Of a DNA stretch of 64,000 bases, positions 62,783 through 64,000 are shown piece after piece. The stretch covers positions 621,021-685,020 of the forward strand of contig VWZL01002558.1 of the NCBI GenBank assembly GCA_013396915.1, read 5' to 3'. The translations under genes and the position numbers were made by a program. The stretch is from Stercorarius parasiticus (Eukaryota; Chordata; Aves; Charadriiformes; Stercorariidae). A model generated the notes under the pieces. It ran no database searches and had not been told where the DNA came from. It saw nothing but the letters and a program-made list of their open reading frames with translations. Each line of letters opens with the position of its first letter. Positions within the stretch are counted from its first letter, which is position 1.

Positions 62783-64000
62783 CTGTGTAAAGAAGGAAAT
62801 TGCCAGAGATCAGCCACCAGAGCTACGATGAAAATACACACCTCATTTGGCATTTAAATTTATTTCATGTTTAGGCATGGCCAGTTCCTTCATCAAGGTC
62901 CACCTCTTTTCACCAATACATCACAGGCTTTGCCTCAACAGCCACTGACACTGTCGGTGCCAGCACTCACGGTTTTCTCAGCAGAACCCCATTAAACCCT
63001 TACCACTAAGTCTGCGAGCTTTGGTAACTCAGACACCTGCGAGTAATCTCCAAATTCATTACTAACTGCTGTGGCTCCTACTGGCTGAAACCTGATGGAC
63101 TCCAGGAGACAACCACATCCTCCAGCTGAAACCCCAGCACCATCGCTTACGTGCCTGTTTGAGTACAAGCAGGAACAGTACCACAACAAGTTTCTTTATT
63201 ATTACAGGGTTTCCAAATACTTTGGTGACACTCCATTTGTGCAAGGCAGCTCCATTGAGTGTCAGCACAGCTAGGCTGATTTTACCTCCGCTTTCTATTT
63301 GTCATATAAACTGTGCTTAACCAACACAAAAAAGGTCAGAAGTTGAGAATATTTTAAGCTTGTTAGTATTGACCAATAGACAAAAATCTAATCTAATAGA
63401 AGATGTGACTTAAAAAAAGAAAGATGTGCTTGCTGAGTGGCACGAATCCAGTCTCCAGGCTGCAGAGGTGTGTATTTTCTGACTTGCTGGAAGCCTCGCG
63501 GGAGCGTGACTATCTTGTCAAGCACTGATGGGCCTTTCTCCTAATTGCATTGTGCAACTTCATCCCTTGTATTGAGAGGGCTGGCCAATTTTATTTGAAA
63601 TGCTCAGGCCTGATGGTATGACTTCCACTTTGCTTTGTGATATGAACGCTAATGTAGGCCCATTTCTTGCCACTGCTTGTCGATGTGGGACTTTGTTGGA
63701 AGACTGGGACTTTTCTTTCTTAAGCCTTTCCCAGTAATATGCTGACTGCTCCCAACACTCCCAGGCTTCAGTGATGGACAGGGATTTTTGTACTACCCCA
63801 GACACAGCTCCTTGGACTAACCTCACTGTGGAGAACCACACCATCCATCATAAGAAGCTATTTATTGTCCTCCCAACTCAAGTGTTGCTGATGCTATTTG
63901 AAAGCAACCAAGATTTAAGAACATACAACAAAAAAAAACCCTGCTGCCTTTTGCAGTAAAAGTGTAAGGGAAAAGAAGAGGTGGCTATAAACAATTCCAG
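62783..64000 (-). other. TIAM2: TIAM2 intron (partial), upstream of the PHn-start exon
   Basis: The large N-terminal TIAM2 exon is not present here, so this should be intron up to the window edge. One open block at 63004-63189 ends at a GTAAGG donor in the right phase; it is discussed as a finding but not accepted as an exon. The frame at 63560-63844 matches nothing known to me. Confidence 0.65.

Noticed and set aside
63560..63844. 94-codon minus-strand frame (starts MVWFSTVRLV)
   Set aside because: It does not resemble the TIAM2 N-terminal region and shows no convincing acceptor/donor pair; probably chance.

Overview
This is vertebrate nuclear DNA, almost certainly from a bird. It has long AT-rich introns, several CR1 retroposons ending in the typical ATTCTATGAT tail, and a solo LTR of a type common in avian genomes. 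No bacterial or viral gene organisation is present. The window appears to be a piece of a draft assembly, with one run of 248 Ns (28845-29092) and a single N (59650).

The only host gene I can support is TIAM2 (STEF), a guanine-nucleotide exchange factor for Rac, on the minus strand. Twelve coding exons lie between 62782 (5') and 10410 (3'). Their lengths and splice phases chain without a break into 680 codons with no stop. In order they encode the end of the N-terminal region, the PHn-CC-Ex module (62782-43985), a 21-codon micro-exon (40426-40364), the Ras-binding domain (35515-32559), the PDZ domain (32093-29667) and the start of the PDZ-to-DH linker (10513-10410). The large upstream N-terminal exon lies beyond the right edge. 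The catalytic DH-PHc half lies beyond the left edge. TIAM2 is preferred to its paralogue TIAM1 because the PDZ exon and the linker after it (GNEILSINGEAVSDLEL, LLPPPNQSQLLEEFLDNF, DFSNVPD) fit TIAM2.

The remaining sequence is intron. The largest intron, 19.2 kb (10514-29666), separates the PDZ exon from the linker exon. It holds the solo LTR (14360-15498), a young CR1 interrupted by the assembly gap (28812-29372), a CR1 fragment (14028-14208) and an old 1.1-kb CR1 copy (17390-18490). The 3' intron (1-10409) holds a 216-bp direct repeat, a CR1 copy (2410-2962) and a minisatellite. Other introns carry small CR1 pieces, an ancient CR1 tail, a MIR-like fragment and simple repeats.

The most notable point is at the end of the second Ras-binding-domain exon. 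The orthologous 5' splice site reads CAG|GAAAGT instead of CAG|GTAAGT, so this intron is a GA-AG intron, carries a damaging variant, or contains a base error. I did not find a previously undescribed biological system; the window is mostly ordinary avian intron with a few splice-site and repeat features worth checking.
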